From a virus: a DNA stretch of 36,309 nt. The notes beneath the pieces were generated by a model, which ran no database searches, was not told the origin of the DNA, and saw only the letters and a program-made list of their open reading frames with translations. The stretch lies in the IMG/VR virus record IMGVR_UViG_3300021957_000131, positions 1 through 36,309 of that record, one strand, 5' to 3'. Shown here piece by piece: positions 8,009-15,555 of this stretch. Made by a program: the position numbers and the translations under genes. How positions within the stretch are numbered: position 1 is the first letter of the stretch; each line of letters starts with the position of its first letter.

Positions 8009-8938
8009 TTAATCTATAATTCTACCTTCTCTTTGAGCTTTTAAAATATCTTTTTCATATTTCATAAACTCTTCGTCTGATAATTTTTTAATATCAGACC
8101 TTTTGAAGAAAGGTTCTTTAGATTCAGGTACTTGAGTTTGTTCGTTAGTTTTAACCAACAAGTCTGCACCTTCATTCTTCGGTTGTCTCTTCGTAGTTTT
8201 TTTATCAAGTCCAAGTCCTCGGTCCTTCTTATACAAGTCAATTGCTCGTGCAGCTAATGCTCCATTAGAGTTGTTTTCATATATCCAGTTTTTAATTTCC
8301 ATTGGCTGAGTATCTGCCCAGTTATGAAAATCATCAGACTCTTTTATTTCTTCAAAGTCAGGATGATATTTTGAAAGTTCAAGTGCAGCTTCCTTTTGTT
8401 GCAAAGTAGTATTTGCTTTCTTTAAACTTTCTAACTCGTCTTGTAAAGTCTTAACTTCATTTTGCGATTGTAAGTGAGATACAGTTTCCACAACTCCATA
8501 AATGTCAGGATAATCGTTTTTAAAAGCTTCAAGCTCTTCTTTCGATTTTGGTGGTTGGTACTTAGGTCGGTTCTCTTGAAGTTGAACTTTAAGGTCACTT
8601 TCTTTACTGTTCCATTCACCTAACTTCCTATCATAATATCGTTTTAGGTCGTCATATCTTTTCTTATAATCAACTTTTGTATAAGGGTTAGATTCTACAT
8701 TTAATGCAGACTCTTGAACCTTATCCATTGTTGCATCAGTATTCTCAGTATTATCATCTGGGTTGCCTTCGGCAGTAGCATTTGATAAACCTTGATTACT
8801 TTCAGGGTTTGGCACAAACAAACCAGTATCAGCAGAAGTTCTATCTTGTGGCATTGCTTCTTCTGTATGCCAAGATTTTTTTCTGTTGTAAGGGTTTGCT
8901 TCGGCTTCTTGTCTTCCTTCTTCGTTTTGATTACTCAT
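8009..8938 (-). CDS. capsid assembly (scaffold) protein
   Basis: A 309-residue, highly charged and mostly helical protein. Residues 1-90 are disordered (Asn, Glu, Gln rich). A central coiled coil spans roughly residues 95-195 (KKRYDDLKRYYDRKLGEW, LQDELESLKKANTTLQQKEAALE). Helices with Lys/Arg clusters follow, and the C-terminus ends in SDEEFMKYEKDILKAQREGR. This is the composition and position (between portal-side genes and capsid) of podoviral scaffolds such as T7 gp9. It has a very good AAGGAGG site. It would guide procapsid assembly and leave the head before maturation. Confidence 0.8.
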   Translation of the reverse strand: MSNQNEEGRQEAEANPYNRKKSWHTEEAMPQDRTSADTGLFVPNPESNQGLSNATAEGNPDDNTENTDATMDKVQESALNVESNPYTKVDYKKRYDDLKRYYDRKLGEWNSKESDLKVQLQENRPKYQPPKSKEELEAFKNDYPDIYGVVETVSHLQSQNEVKTLQDELESLKKANTTLQQKEAALELSKYHPDFEEIKESDDFHNWADTQPMEIKNWIYENNSNGALAARAIDLYKKDRGLGLDKKTTKRQPKNEGADLLVKTNEQTQVPESKEPFFKRSDIKKLSDEEFMKYEKDILKAQREGRIID

Positions 8939-9012
8939 TGTATCCTCCTTTAGGGCTTCTTAACTGAAGGTAGCTAAGGCAGGTGTTTTTGTTTAAAACG
9001 AAACTACAAGGG

Positions 9013-9034
9013 CTTATAATAAAATTATTATAAG
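9013..9034. repeat. 22-bp perfect AT palindrome upstream of the scaffold gene
   Basis: Ten-base arms (CTTATAATAA and its complement) around two bases, in the 139-base gap between the 328-aa gene and the scaffold gene. There is no T tract after it on either strand, so a simple terminator is unlikely. It could be an operator, a processing hairpin in the leftward mRNA, or chance. Confidence 0.5.
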
Positions 9035-9077
9035 GTAGCTTGTCTATTCATAGAGTTACCTTTCTCTATAAATTCTT

Positions 9078-10064
9078 TTATACTATCTCTTGCTCTTCTG
9101 CTTGAGATTGAATACCAGCATCATAATCTGCTTCTGCTTGTTTCATCATCTTTCTTAATTTGTCTACACCAATATTCTTAACTGCCTTGGCTGTAAATAC
9201 AAATTCACCATCTGATAAAAGTGCTGGGATAGAGTCTGAAGTTCCTGTTCCTGGTCCTTCTACTTCTCCATCTTCTGTAAATTCTGTTGCAACTAATTTA
9301 GGAATGATAGCTTCTAGTTCTGGATGCATCTCAACTGCTTCATCTAATAGTTGTTCTTCTTCATCTGATAAAGCTGAAGTATCAATAATAGCATCCATAC
9401 CTTCTAAGTCTTCATCAGTAATATCTTCTTCATCATCCATAGGCATTTCACTATCCATACCCATTGGTTCTAATAAAGATTCTTCTTCTACTTCTAATTC
9501 TTGCATAGGTGGCATATCTTCATCAGGCATTTCATCTTCAACAACATCACCTTCAGCATATGCTTGATACTCTGGTCTTTGTCTAGTATATTTTTCTGTT
9601 ACTGCTCCACCGATTGCCATTTGTGCTTTAACACCTTTAGATGCTTTATAAGCTTCTAATGCTTGTTCTTGTTCATCAGTTAAAGGTAAACCTGAATCTT
9701 GCATAGCTTCAAGTTGTTCCATTTTTTTCATTTCAATTAATTCTTTTGTTGATATATCTCCAGAACCAAATTTCATTCTTTGCATTATTCCACCTTTAGC
9801 TTTTTTAATCACACCTTTACCTATTAAAATATCTTCCTGTGTTATTTCACCATCACCACTTAAATCTGGGAAAGCTTCTCCACCTTTATTAAATCTTGTT
9901 CTTGATTTGTCTAATGCTCTAGAAGGTAAACCTTTTCTAGCAGACATAGGAGTACTAACATCATAAGGTGTAATACCATCAGATGTTTTATCTTGTTTAG
10001 CGATATAAGGTGGCATTGACATTAATCCACCTGTAGCCATTTTAATTGCTTTTACTTTTTTCAT
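9078..10064 (-). CDS. acidic virion/assembly protein with EF-hand-like loop
   Basis: A 328-residue protein between portal and scaffold. Residues 67-78 (DLSGDGEITQED) match a calcium-binding EF-hand/dockerin-type loop with acidic residues at positions 1, 5 and 12. Residues 60-62, 91-103 and 152-154 hold GG-centred motifs such as GGIMQRMKFGSGD. Residues about 170-260 are strongly acidic. A segment around 275-300 (SDSIPALLSDGEFVFTAKAV) is a motif I recall from many marine podovirus structural proteins. It is probably a head or portal-associated protein, possibly packaged; the biochemical role is unknown. Its own promoter lies at 10080-10108 and AAGGAG precedes the ATG. Confidence 0.7.
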   Translation of the reverse strand: MKKVKAIKMATGGLMSMPPYIAKQDKTSDGITPYDVSTPMSARKGLPSRALDKSRTRFNKGGEAFPDLSGDGEITQEDILIGKGVIKKAKGGIMQRMKFGSGDISTKELIEMKKMEQLEAMQDSGLPLTDEQEQALEAYKASKGVKAQMAIGGAVTEKYTRQRPEYQAYAEGDVVEDEMPDEDMPPMQELEVEEESLLEPMGMDSEMPMDDEEDITDEDLEGMDAIIDTSALSDEEEQLLDEAVEMHPELEAIIPKLVATEFTEDGEVEGPGTGTSDSIPALLSDGEFVFTAKAVKNIGVDKLRKMMKQAEADYDAGIQSQAEEQEIV

Positions 10065-10079
10065 TTTACTCCTTGCTTA

Positions 10080-10108
10080 ATTATAGCAATATAAATTATA
10101 TTAGTCAA
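10080..10108 (-). promoter_or_regulatory. sigma-70 promoter, leftward, for the 328-aa gene
   Basis: TTGACT (10103-10108, five of six), 17 bases, TATAAT (10080-10085, perfect) on the minus strand in the 74-base gap after the portal gene. The start is predicted near 10073, so the AAGGAG of the next gene is kept in the leader. Confidence 0.65.
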
Positions 10109-10138
10109 CACTAATATTATTTTACTATGTCTCTTACA

Positions 10139-12340
10139 TTATTGGGCAGGTTCTTCAGTCTGTCCAGTAAATTCCATCTCCCCTGGCATTGGTGTATTAC
10201 CAGGTCCGATTGGGCTTTCGCCATTTCCAGGGTTGTTTGCTCCTGGAGTTTGTGGAGGTACTCCTCCATCACCACCCATTGCTCCGAGTTCACCAGGGAT
10301 AGGAGCTTCTGGGCTAGTTCCTTTGTTAGCATTTTGTTGTCCTATTATTTTTGCGTAGATTTCTGCTTCGTCTTTAGTATTTAAAATTTCTGCTGGGTCT
10401 AAATCTAAAGAGTGAGCTAATTCTTTTATTACTTCTGACATTCTTACAAATGGAGCAATAGCAGGATTCTGTACAGTTTGTAAGAACATAGTTAGTCTTT
10501 GACTTCTAACTTCTTTCTTCATCAAACTAGAAGAACCTGTTGCTTTAATTTCTAAGTCACCATGTATTGGTAAGTCACCTTCATAGAATTGCATATTCCA
10601 TTGGAACAATGCTTCACCTAAAGGTTTAATTAATTGGTCATCAATATTTTTAATTACTGTTTTAATATTTAATGATGCTGCACCCATAAGCATTGACATA
10701 CCAGATGCTGTTCTTGTCATAGATTGAACACCTGTTTGTCCATGTGAGTAAGATGGTAATCCTGTAGATTCATCTGCAAGTTGTCTAAACTTATCAAACA
10801 TCTGCATATTTTCTACAGCAGTATTTGGAAACTTTAATCCATAGATTGATTGACCAGGAGAACCAGCTTGTCTTTTAAAAATCTTACCAGGAAATACTTC
10901 CATAGTTTGATTAGATGCTAGTGCTGATTCATCAACATCAAATATTAAATTACCAGCTAATGCTAAGTTATCAATTGCCATTCTTGCATGACCATTCATA
11001 ATCTGTTGTGCATCATCCATGTTTTCTGGAACACCAATACCAAAAAATGTATATGGATTTTTTTCATATACAAAAGATTGATAAGGAGTTCTAAAAGGTT
11101 TAAATGGATTTTGAACAATTCGAATTACTTTATCTCTAATCATCCAAACATTAACTTGAACTTCTTCCATGTCATCAATAGACTCATCAAGTTCTAGACC
11201 TTCTTCTCTAGCACTCATTGCATCTATTGTTCCCCAGTATTCTAATACTTCAAATCTATTTGATTCAATATCAGGGTACTGACTTTTTTCTAAATCTATA
11301 TCTGTTTCCCAAGATTTCTTATTATACTTAGCACCCATTCTTAAACATTCCATGATTGCTTGTTTGTTAAAGAAAGGTCTGTTAGTTAAATCTAAAACTT
11401 GGTTTCTATTTAATCTATGTCTTTGAATTACAAATTCTGCTTCTTCCATGTTTCTAGCATTAGGGTCTGGATAAAAATCCCATATGCTAACAAATTCCAT
11501 TTTAGGAACTTTAACAGTTTCAGGTGTATACTCTCTACCATTGCCAGTATCAGTATACTTATGTAAAGTTTTATTATAAGTAAAAGGTCCTTTAATAATT
11601 CCTGTTCCAAGTAGACAAGCTTCAAAGATTGCACTTCTTAATTCTACACTTCCATTTGATTCTTCTATTTGGTCTAAGATTAATTTTTCTAATCTTCTAG
11701 CTGCAATCTGTGCAGGTTTAATCTGAGGCATCTCAGGACTTGGAGCTGGTCCAGAAGTTAAATCTGCATCTTCATATTCTTTTTCTAAAGAACCTAAGTT
11801 AGCATCATTGTTTAATGAACCGAAAGTTGCACCAGGAGCTAAATCATTTCCATCACCAGGAAAACCTAACCCACCATTTGATTGTTGCATGATAGGTTCA
11901 CCAGGAGTATAATCCATATTACCTTCAATACCTGGAGTAGGTTCTTCATTTTGATTCATACCCATTTGTTCTTTTAATGGATTTAAATGAGCATACTCAT
12001 CAATACCTTCAGGTACTCTAGTTTCTTGAATAGTTAATGGAAATTTATTTGCACCAAACAATACATCAATCAATTGACCATATGCTGCTAGTACTTTTGT
12101 TTTAGTTACTTTGACAAAGACTCTAGATTTCTCATGGTCTCTGAAAGCTACATTTTTAAAATATCTTCCTCTGTAATTATGGAAAGCTTGTAGCCATCTA
12201 TCTTCATCATCTTCTCTAGTAGTTTCACATTGTTGAAACCTAGAATTAATTTGAGCAACAAGATTAGAAATTACTTCTTCGTCTTTTGCTTCATCCATAG
12301 ATGGATTTGAATCTTCTCTAACCTGGTCGTAAGTAGCCAT
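10139..12340 (-). CDS. portal protein
   Basis: A 733-residue protein two positions after the large terminase, as expected of a podoviral portal. It contains AFHNYRGRYFKNVAFRDHEKSRVFVKVTKTKV-type N-terminal sequence, a GAKYNKKSWETD/YPDIESNRFEVLEYWG region, a long central helix region (NMDDAQQIMNGHARMAIDNLALAGN) and STGLPSYSHGQTGVQSMTRTASGMSMLMGAASLNIKTVIKNIDDQLIKPLGE blocks typical of the crown/stem of P22/T7-like portals. The last 80 residues are Pro/Gly-rich and probably disordered. It makes the dodecameric channel for DNA packaging and tail attachment. A promoter lies directly upstream. Confidence 0.85.
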   Translation of the reverse strand: MATYDQVREDSNPSMDEAKDEEVISNLVAQINSRFQQCETTREDDEDRWLQAFHNYRGRYFKNVAFRDHEKSRVFVKVTKTKVLAAYGQLIDVLFGANKFPLTIQETRVPEGIDEYAHLNPLKEQMGMNQNEEPTPGIEGNMDYTPGEPIMQQSNGGLGFPGDGNDLAPGATFGSLNNDANLGSLEKEYEDADLTSGPAPSPEMPQIKPAQIAARRLEKLILDQIEESNGSVELRSAIFEACLLGTGIIKGPFTYNKTLHKYTDTGNGREYTPETVKVPKMEFVSIWDFYPDPNARNMEEAEFVIQRHRLNRNQVLDLTNRPFFNKQAIMECLRMGAKYNKKSWETDIDLEKSQYPDIESNRFEVLEYWGTIDAMSAREEGLELDESIDDMEEVQVNVWMIRDKVIRIVQNPFKPFRTPYQSFVYEKNPYTFFGIGVPENMDDAQQIMNGHARMAIDNLALAGNLIFDVDESALASNQTMEVFPGKIFKRQAGSPGQSIYGLKFPNTAVENMQMFDKFRQLADESTGLPSYSHGQTGVQSMTRTASGMSMLMGAASLNIKTVIKNIDDQLIKPLGEALFQWNMQFYEGDLPIHGDLEIKATGSSSLMKKEVRSQRLTMFLQTVQNPAIAPFVRMSEVIKELAHSLDLDPAEILNTKDEAEIYAKIIGQQNANKGTSPEAPIPGELGAMGGDGGVPPQTPGANNPGNGESPIGPGNTPMPGEMEFTGQTEEPAQ

Positions 12341-12374
12341 ATATAATTCCTTAAATTATTTGTGCAGTAATATA

Positions 12375-12403
12375 ATAATACAGTTATTATTACCTCTTGT
12401 CAA
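12375..12403 (-). promoter_or_regulatory. sigma-70 promoter, leftward, for the portal gene
   Basis: TTGACA (12398-12403, perfect), 17 bases, TATTAT (12375-12380, five of six) on the minus strand. The -35 hexamer lies inside the last codons of the preceding 103-aa gene. The start is predicted near 12368, giving a leader of about 28 bases with AAGGA before the portal ATG. Confidence 0.65.
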
Positions 12404-12701
12404 CTATTTTCTTGATTTCCACGATAACACTATTAGGTATAATCGTGCTGTTTCCAATCTCTTCAATCTTGCCTGACTCCTCATCAGCCAAAGAATAATC
12501 TCCAAATATTCTAGTCACTCCTTTAGTTTGAGTTAATAAGTGACCTTTAGTAACACAAATAGGCAGCTTTGCTTTCTTGCAACCTTCAATAGATTGCCAT
12601 GAGCTGTCGGAGCAAATGTCAAGCCAGTACACAGAAACCAAAGGATACTTGTCTATTTCCCTAGTAGCTTTAGTATTTAATTTAATTTTCTTTTTAACCA
12701 T
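12390..12701 (-). CDS. hypothetical protein, 103 aa
   Basis: A basic protein of 103 residues with VSVYWLDICSDSSWQSIEGCKKAKLPICVTKGHL, rich in Cys and Trp, and ICVTKGHLLTQTKGVTRIFGDYSL, which reads like a small beta barrel. I recall similar proteins in phage terminase regions but know no function. Its start overlaps the end of the 93-aa gene by eight bases, so it belongs to the terminase operon. Its last codons contain the portal promoter. Confidence 0.65.
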   Translation of the reverse strand: MVKKKIKLNTKATREIDKYPLVSVYWLDICSDSSWQSIEGCKKAKLPICVTKGHLLTQTKGVTRIFGDYSLADEESGKIEEIGNSTIIPNSVIVEIKKIVDKR

Positions 12702-12975
12702 TACCCTTTTTCTCCTCCTGCTGTTGTTTCATTTTACTAAATCCTTTTTTACCTTTACCATAAGGTTTAAAATCTCCTTTACCATTTACCTTATCATCTT
12801 TAGCCCATTCAGTAAATTGGTCTTTGATTCCACCAGCATCTGAGTATCTGTATATATTCATTTTAAATACTTGATGTATATCTTCTTGTTTTAAATATTC
12901 TTGAAGCTCTTCATAGCTCATCACTTCATCATACTCTTCATTTGTTTTAGTATTTTTAAAAGTATATAATGGCAT
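12694..12975 (-). CDS. hypothetical protein, FmdB-like N-terminus without cysteines
   Basis: Ninety-three residues. The first 30 (MPLYTFKNTKTNEEYDEVMS) follow the fold pattern of FmdB-type small zinc ribbons, but the metal-binding cysteines are absent. The C-terminal 40 residues are Lys/Gly/Gln-rich and likely disordered. Homologues beside terminase and portal genes are common in marine phages as I recall. The gene is packed tightly: its start shares a base with the stop of the upstream gene and its end overlaps the next gene. Confidence 0.65.
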   Translation of the reverse strand: MPLYTFKNTKTNEEYDEVMSYEELQEYLKQEDIHQVFKMNIYRYSDAGGIKDQFTEWAKDDKVNGKGDFKPYGKGKKGFSKMKQQQEEKKGNG

Positions 12976-13172
12976 TAGAAATACTTCCTTAATACATGAA
13001 GCTGGTCATCATACTTAGCTATCATCTCTAATTCTTTTTCAATTGTTTCTAATATATCAGAATGTTCTCCAATACCTATAGAATTATTTAAGTATATCTC
13101 TACATTAGCTGAATGTTTTTTTATGTGTCCTTCTGCGTGTGCTATTAAACTTTCTTTTATTTTATCTCTCAT
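12975..13172 (-). CDS. small conserved terminase-region protein, 65 aa
   Basis: Starting from the ATG at 13172 the product is 65 residues (MRDKIKESLIAHAEGHIKKH, then VEIYLNNSIGIGEHSDILETIE). A longer form from a TTG at 13184 is possible but would overlap the terminase stop. The AEGHI-KH, NVEIYL and GIGEH motifs recur in a small family beside terminases of marine and T4-like phages as I recall; its role is unknown. The single-residue pattern of helix, strand and helix suggests a small folded protein. It starts two bases after the terminase stop. Confidence 0.7.
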   Translation of the reverse strand: MRDKIKESLIAHAEGHIKKHSANVEIYLNNSIGIGEHSDILETIEKELEMIAKYDDQLHVLRKYF

Positions 13173-13173
13173 A

Positions 13174-14772
13174 TTAATATCCAAATGTTGGGTCTGATGG
13201 TGTCCATCGTTTTTTGTTTGACATTTCTTCCCATACTGAAGTTGCTCTAGGTCTAGACATAACTAAATATCTTAGAGCATCATAAGCATGGTCAGAAGCT
13301 TTTGTATCTACATCCTCTGGTCTACTAGGGTCAATAGGTATAGATTGTATTTCTCTTATTAAGTTAGGGCAAGATTTAAATATCTGGAGCTTGGGTCGAC
13401 CTTTGTCGTTTAATTTTAATCTCTCATGTATTTGTATCTTGCCTTGAATTCTGTTCTTGTCAGCTCTTCTAAGCTTGTGTCCTGCTCTGGATAGTACTTC
13501 CCCTACAGTTGGACCAGTAGCACCAGTCCTTGCCCACGCAGCTCCATCTAACACACCACTTACAGATAGTCTATCCTCTTTCTCAAACTCAAAGATTCTA
13601 GTAGCTAAGTCTTCGCCTGTTAAACCTTTCTGATATAATTCTCTATAAACAATTAATGTTTCATCGCTTGGGTCTACTGCTGCCCACACTACTGCTGATT
13701 CTGCTGCATAACCATAGTCAATTCCTTTTACTCTCACCCAATGTTTAGGTAAATCAAAAGGTTCTATTACATGACTATCATAATCAAATTCTGTAAAGGC
13801 AGCTCCTTCGGAAACATCCCAGTTACCTTCTAGTAATTGTTTTCTTTGTACAGCAGGTAATGATTGTAGCATCTGCTCGTACTTACCATCTTCAGATAGA
13901 TAAGGGTTATCTTCTAATCTAGCTGGTATAAATTTTCTTGTTATTTTATCTTGACCTGTAAAGCTTTCATTTGGTGGAGCTGGGTCTAGATACCTTTTCT
14001 TAACCCAGTTTCCTCCAACTCCTCCAGGGTTTGCAGTACACCGAATGTAGCATTGTATTTCATTGTTTGTTGTTCTCAATCGTGATTGCAAGTATTGGAG
14101 TGGGAACTCTGTTGGATACTGTGTTAACTCATCTATACCTATCCAGGTATATGATTGTCCTTGGTATCTATAAACATCAGCATCTCTATCAAGGTAACCA
14201 AACTCCAATGAAGCTCCTGAAGGGAATCTCCATATCTTTTCAACTTCTCTAAACTTTGCACCCTTAAAAGCTTTAGGATACAACTCTCTAGATTTATCTA
14301 TTAGTTCTCTTAATTCAGGCATTGACTTTCTTAACAGTAATGCTCTATGTTCTTTAATGTGCATAAATCGTAATGGGTCTACTAACATAGCATACGATTT
14401 ACCACCTCCAGCAGAACCACCATATAATACATCTTGTTCAGGTGCTGCTAGAAAATCTGTTTGAGGTCCTGAGTTAGGTTTAAATACTACTCTTTCTTTT
14501 TCTTCTTCAATGAGTTTTTTAACAGGACTAGGTAAGGTATCAAGTTTGTCTTCTTCGATGACCAAACCTTTTTTACTTTCTTTATTCGTTTCGGCATTTT
14601 GTACGACCTTTAATGTTTCTTTCTTATCTCGGAGTCTTCTTGTTTTATTCTCCAAGTTCTTTTTTAATCTAGCTATTTCTTTCTCCTTAGCTTTGACAGC
14701 TTTCCTTGAAGCCATTTTAGCTTTGTGAGCATAGCTATAGTTATATTGTCTTTTTGGTTTCTCGTCAGTCAT
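13174..14772 (-). CDS. terL: terminase large subunit
   Basis: A 532-residue packaging motor. Residues 1-60 form a basic coiled coil. The ATPase has a Walker A at about 118-126 (GGSAGGGKS), an adenine-binding region before it, and a Walker B at about 210-215 (WIGIDE) with the catalytic Glu. The RNase H-like nuclease domain begins near 345 with VKGIDYGYA (first metal Asp), continues with VSGVLDGAAWA and ends with ASDHAYDALRYL (last acidic pair). It cuts concatemeric DNA and pumps it into the procapsid through the portal. It overlaps the preceding gene by eight bases and is followed directly by the 65-aa gene. Confidence 0.92.
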   Translation of the reverse strand: MTDEKPKRQYNYSYAHKAKMASRKAVKAKEKEIARLKKNLENKTRRLRDKKETLKVVQNAETNKESKKGLVIEEDKLDTLPSPVKKLIEEEKERVVFKPNSGPQTDFLAAPEQDVLYGGSAGGGKSYAMLVDPLRFMHIKEHRALLLRKSMPELRELIDKSRELYPKAFKGAKFREVEKIWRFPSGASLEFGYLDRDADVYRYQGQSYTWIGIDELTQYPTEFPLQYLQSRLRTTNNEIQCYIRCTANPGGVGGNWVKKRYLDPAPPNESFTGQDKITRKFIPARLEDNPYLSEDGKYEQMLQSLPAVQRKQLLEGNWDVSEGAAFTEFDYDSHVIEPFDLPKHWVRVKGIDYGYAAESAVVWAAVDPSDETLIVYRELYQKGLTGEDLATRIFEFEKEDRLSVSGVLDGAAWARTGATGPTVGEVLSRAGHKLRRADKNRIQGKIQIHERLKLNDKGRPKLQIFKSCPNLIREIQSIPIDPSRPEDVDTKASDHAYDALRYLVMSRPRATSVWEEMSNKKRWTPSDPTFGY

Positions 14773-15034
14773 TCTTACTTAACAACCCTTTTGATTCTAT
14801 AGTAGGTTCTGGTTTATCTTTGTCTATGATTTTCTTTAAACCCATAGCTGATAATTTTCTTCCTGTTTGATGTTCTAATATTTCAACTGCTCCTCTTAAA
14901 CTAAAAGCACCTGACTTAACACCATCCTTCATTTCTTTTAATGCTGATACTTCTTTATCAACAATCTCTAATGTTTTATTATCTTCACCTAATCTATAAC
15001 CAAAAGGAATAGTCGAACTATTTCTCTTCATCAT
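14765..15034 (-). CDS. recombinase-domain-like helix-turn-helix protein in the terminase operon
   Basis: Eighty-nine residues. IPFGYRLGEDNKTLEIVDKE followed by a helix, SLRGAVEIL and TGRKLSAMGLKKII closely follows the layout of the Recombinase domain of large serine recombinases (PFGY, a linker, then a helix-turn-helix), but the catalytic Ser domain is absent. Similar small proteins sit next to terminases in cyanophages and pelagiphages as I recall. It could bind DNA at the packaging site or help the small terminase. It overlaps the genes on both sides, so it is translationally linked to them. Confidence 0.65.
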   Translation of the reverse strand: MMKRNSSTIPFGYRLGEDNKTLEIVDKEVSALKEMKDGVKSGAFSLRGAVEILEHQTGRKLSAMGLKKIIDKDKPEPTIESKGLLSKND

Positions 15035-15467
15035 CTATATCAATATCCTCTGCATTAGCATCTATTAATTTCTCTTTAGCAGGTATAATGAATATGCCTG
15101 ATGCTGCTGTATGCGTTACATCAAGCTTATCTCGTTTTGCAATACCCACTCTATCCAACAATGTCTGTGCTGCTTGTAGTTTAGCATTGACTTGTGGTAT
15201 AGGGTCATCACTCTCTAATATCTCCACTAACTTCTGACTGGCTATTGGTGCTGACTTTGCTAGAATCTTTGTGGCAACATCTACTATTTCATCCTTTAGG
15301 GAATCTATAACATTAGACTTTGAACTGTCAGCATACCCTGCTTCTTTTAGAGCTAGGTTTATATTACCTTTAGCAACACCACCGAGTGCTGTTAGAAAGT
15401 GTTGTTGTTGGTCTGTTAGTTTTCTTTGTTTATTATCTGAGTTAGTTGGTAGAAAGTTATTGTTCAT
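15018..15467 (-). CDS. terS: terminase small subunit (putative)
   Basis: A 149-residue protein at the head of the late unit. Residues 15-60 (KLTDQQQHFLTALGGVAKGNINLALKEAGYAD) give a helix-turn-helix of the terminase small subunit type, with a helical middle (SQKLVEILES, AAQTLLDRVGI) for oligomerisation and an acidic C-terminal tail. Position just before the large terminase supports it. The only in-frame start is the ATG at 15465-15467, which has no ribosome binding site. The promoter at 15474-15502 predicts transcription from about that same base, so the message is probably leaderless. Confidence 0.7.
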   Translation of the reverse strand: MNNNFLPTNSDNKQRKLTDQQQHFLTALGGVAKGNINLALKEAGYADSSKSNVIDSLKDEIVDVATKILAKSAPIASQKLVEILESDDPIPQVNAKLQAAQTLLDRVGIAKRDKLDVTHTAASGIFIIPAKEKLIDANAEDIDIDDEEK

Positions 15468-15473
15468 GTATTC

Positions 15474-15502
15474 ATTATAACAAGTTTACATCTAGTTGAC
15501 AA
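15474..15502 (-). promoter_or_regulatory. leftward late-unit promoter, predicted leaderless start
   Basis: TTGTCA (15497-15502, five of six), 17 bases, TATAAT (15474-15479, perfect) on the minus strand. Seven bases after the -10 the sequence is the A of the ATG of the small terminase gene, so the transcript would have no leader. A rightward promoter starts 20 bases away, and GTTGACAA occurs twice (15495-15502 and 15521-15528). Confidence 0.7.
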
Positions 15503-15521
15503 CATTTATTTTGATTTAGAG

Positions 15522-15549
15522 TTGACAAATGCAGAAGCACCTGTATAAT
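15522..15549 (+). promoter_or_regulatory. rightward consensus promoter before the structured region
   Basis: TTGACA (15522-15527) and TATAAT (15544-15549), both perfect, with 16 bases between. The start is expected near 15556. No convincing gene follows for more than 700 bases, so its immediate product is likely a non-coding RNA or a long leader to the early genes. Confidence 0.7.
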
Positions 15550-15555
15550 ATATAT

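Noticed and set aside
9160-9567. Ser-rich 135-codon ORF on the plus strand
   Set aside because: It is the antisense of the acidic region of the 328-aa virion gene (Asp/Glu codons read as Ser/Ile); low complexity, no ribosome site.
14031-14252. Plus-strand ORF inside the large terminase
   Set aside because: Antisense shadow of the terminase ATPase/nuclease junction; hydrophobic by codon mirroring and no ribosome site.
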